DNA from: Planctomycetaceae bacterium
GTDB taxonomy: Bacteria > Planctomycetota > Planctomycetia > Pirellulales > UBA1268
Assembly: GCA_009691925.1 (NCBI GenBank)
Contig: SIAG01000043.1
Span: 1 to 15,502 of the forward strand
Length of the DNA: 15,502 bases
Reading direction: 5' to 3'
Position numbers and translations under genes: made by a program
Notes under the pieces: model-generated
Told to the model about the DNA's origin: nothing
The model's input: only the letters and a program-made list of their open reading frames with translations
Databases searched by the model: none
Part shown: positions 13,951 to 15,502 of the stretch, one piece after another
Position numbering within the stretch: the first letter of the stretch is position 1
Layout of the letters: every line of letters begins with the position of its first letter

Positions 13951-15502
13951 CTACGGCAGGTGGCGGATCCGCAGCCGGCGGAACTCGACCGGTGCCCCTT
14001 CCGATTCAAGGCACAAAAAGCCCTCCGCAGGCTTGCAATCGGTCCCCCCTGACACCTCGTGGCCATTGACCCACAGCCGCACCTCGCCATCGATAGCGCG
14101 GATGTAGTAATGATTCCATTCGGGGGATCCCCGGGAATGACTGGCGGTGGGGAAGCTCCTCTTGCCGCCGGGGGCCGCAGGGGGAAACGGCGTCATGTCG
14201 GAGCTCCCGACCGGGAAGACGTCGCCATCGGTCGTGAACCAATCCGACTTCTTCCCTGTCGACCGCTGGTACTCCTCGGCGTAGCCATGGTCGAGCACCT
14301 GGACCTCGATCCCGCCCGGCGGGAGGGCCCCCGGCTTGAGATTTTCAAGAACGTTGGCGGGAGCCCACAGGAAGACCCCCGAGTTGCCCCCCTTCGTGAG
14401 GTGCCGCCACTCGAGCGACATCTCGAGATTCTTCACCGGCTGCTTCGTCTTGATAACGCCGACCGGCCGGCCGGTGCAGTGAACGCCGCCATCCTTCCAG
14501 GTCCAGGTGTCGGGCTCGCCATTGACGTTTTCAAACTCCGCGCCCGTCAGATCGCGCCAGCCCGGGCCGGTTCCCTCGAGCGTGGAAAGCTCCCGGACGG
14601 CGACATTGCGGACGCGCATCGGCGCGCCGTGCGTCTGGATCTGGATCGGCCCCCTCTCCGGCAGCGGCGTGCCAGCGGCGAAGAAGTTTGCGAGCCTGGC
14701 GTCGTCGACGACGACGCGGTCGTTCAGAATTACGGTGACATGCTCCCCCTGCATCCGGACTCTCGTCGTGTTCCACGCTCCCGTCGGGCTGTCGGCGCGC
14801 TCCAGCGGCCACTTGCCGGGGCTGTCGGCGGGATTGTTCCACAGCCCCCCGGAGCCCTTCTGATTGCCATGCTGGAAGTCACGCTCGCAGTCCGGATCCC
14901 AGATCTGCACCTGGGGATTGCCGCGGAGGTAGATGCCGCTGTCGGCACCCGATTCGGGAAGCATCCACTCGAGGTGCAACTCGAAGTCGCCGTAGTCGCG
15001 ATCGGTCGAGAGGAACACGCCGTGACCATCGCTGACGATCTCTCCCCCCTCCACCTTCCAGTGCTGACGCATATCGGCATCCCACTCCGCCTGCTTCGCA
15101 GAGCGTTCCTCGGGAGCCAGCGCCGCCTCGGCGGCCGGATCGAAGTGGGGCCGCCCGCGCCAGCCGGAGAGGTCGCTCCCGTTGAACAGCGCCGTGAAGC
15201 CGGCCGGCGTCGAGGGCTGCGGAAGCCGCGCTGACTGCCAGGCGAGAAACCGCCACTGGCCGTTCTCCTCGCGCCAGGTGGCGAGATACGAGAGATGAAC
15301 CGTCATCGGGCCAGTGGCGTTGACCACCTTGACCCGCGCCTTCCCTGACTCCAGCGCCACCCCCGCCGCCGGGAACCGCCACGACCGCTCCCCCGGGACG
15401 TACTCGACATACTTCGTCTTGCCGGAAACGAGGTTGGCCAGGAACGCCTCCTTCGTGTCGGCCACTCCGCTGGAATGAACGTAGTGGAGGTCGTCGGAGA
15501 GG
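13951..15502 (-). CDS. DUF4440/NTF2-like domain fused to two DUF1080 domains (5' end outside the window)
   Basis: The frame is open through the right edge, so the true start lies beyond 15502. GTG at 15465 is an internal Val, because twelve upstream codons continue the domain (LSDDLHYVHSSG). The visible 516 aa hold an NTF2-like DUF4440 domain (to about 92, counting from the window edge), a first DUF1080 domain (about 100-305) with LFNGSDLSGW, DSGIYLRG and QIWDPD, and a second (about 315-516) with NSGVFLWAP, VQVLDHGY and closing FRRLRIRHLP. The two DUF1080 copies are strongly diverged, which suggests different bond or substrate specificity. DUF1080 domains are linked to cleavage of 3-keto glycosides; the NTF2-like part may bind a small ligand or mediate dimerisation. 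Stop TAG is at 13953-13951, 71 nt before the heme/HEAT gene. Export cannot be judged without the N-terminus. Confidence 0.9.
   Translation of the reverse strand, partial: LSDDLHYVHSSGVADTKEAFLANLVSGKTKYVEYVPGERSWRFPAAGVALESGKARVKVVNATGPMTVHLSYLATWREENGQWRFLAWQSARLPQPSTPAGFTALFNGSDLSGWRGRPHFDPAAEAALAPEERSAKQAEWDADMRQHWKVEGGEIVSDGHGVFLSTDRDYGDFELHLEWMLPESGADSGIYLRGNPQVQIWDPDCERDFQHGNQKGSGGLWNNPADSPGKWPLERADSPTGAWNTTRVRMQGEHVTVILNDRVVVDDARLANFFAAGTPLPERGPIQIQTHGAPMRVRNVAVRELSTLEGTGPGWRDLTGAEFENVNGEPDTWTWKDGGVHCTGRPVGVIKTKQPVKNLEMSLEWRHLTKGGNSGVFLWAPANVLENLKPGALPPGGIEVQVLDHGYAEEYQRSTGKKSDWFTTDGDVFPVGSSDMTPFPPAAPGGKRSFPTASHSRGSPEWNHYYIRAIDGEVRLWVNGHEVSGGTDCKPAEGFLCLESEGAPVEFRRLRIRHLP

Overview
The window comes from a very GC-rich bacterium of the Planctomycetota, most likely a Pirellulales-like lineage. 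Every long gene belongs to a family that is greatly expanded in, or largely restricted to, the PVC group: PSCyt1-DUF1549-DUF1553 cytochromes, DUF1501 proteins, DUF1080 (3-keto-disaccharide hydrolase) proteins and a HEAT-repeat PVC-type CxxCH heme protein. There is no cytoplasmic housekeeping gene, tRNA, rRNA, transposase or CRISPR array.

Layout. Positions 1-530 hold no long gene. They contain a cluster of GCGCAA motifs, a short dyad, a 3 x 20 bp tandem repeat, a candidate 37-residue cationic amphipathic peptide gene on the minus strand (241-354) with a possible tiny leader ORF before it, and a long inverted repeat just upstream of the first large gene. A two-gene plus-strand operon follows: a PSCyt1-DUF1549-DUF1553 cytochrome carrying a LamG-like module (531-3797), then a Tat-exported DUF1501 protein (3807-5249). 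These meet tail to tail, 11 bp apart, with a five-gene minus-strand cluster. In transcription order that cluster is: DUF4440/NTF2-like plus two DUF1080 domains (cut by the right window edge, 13951-15502), a beta-propeller/HEAT/cytochrome c protein (10511-13879), a secreted single-domain DUF1080 protein (9766-10443), a second PSCyt1-DUF1549-DUF1553 cytochrome carrying an NPCBM-like module (6760-9753), and a second Tat-exported DUF1501 protein (5261-6730). The gaps are 71, 67, 12 and 29 nt. The 71-nt gap holds a plausible sigma70-type promoter with an overlapping perfect dyad.

How the genes may work together (inference). All the large products with a visible N-terminus carry export signals. The cytochromes and the DUF1080 protein look Sec-type; the two DUF1501 proteins look Tat-type. 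Five CxxCH motifs (2+2+1), two probable carbohydrate-binding inserts, three DUF1080 domains and a sugar-dehydrogenase-like propeller fit an envelope system in which glycans are bound, oxidised with electrons leaving through heme, and the keto-glycosidic bonds cleaved by DUF1080 domains. No substrate can be read from the sequence, and the biochemical roles of DUF1549, DUF1553 and DUF1501 are not firmly established.
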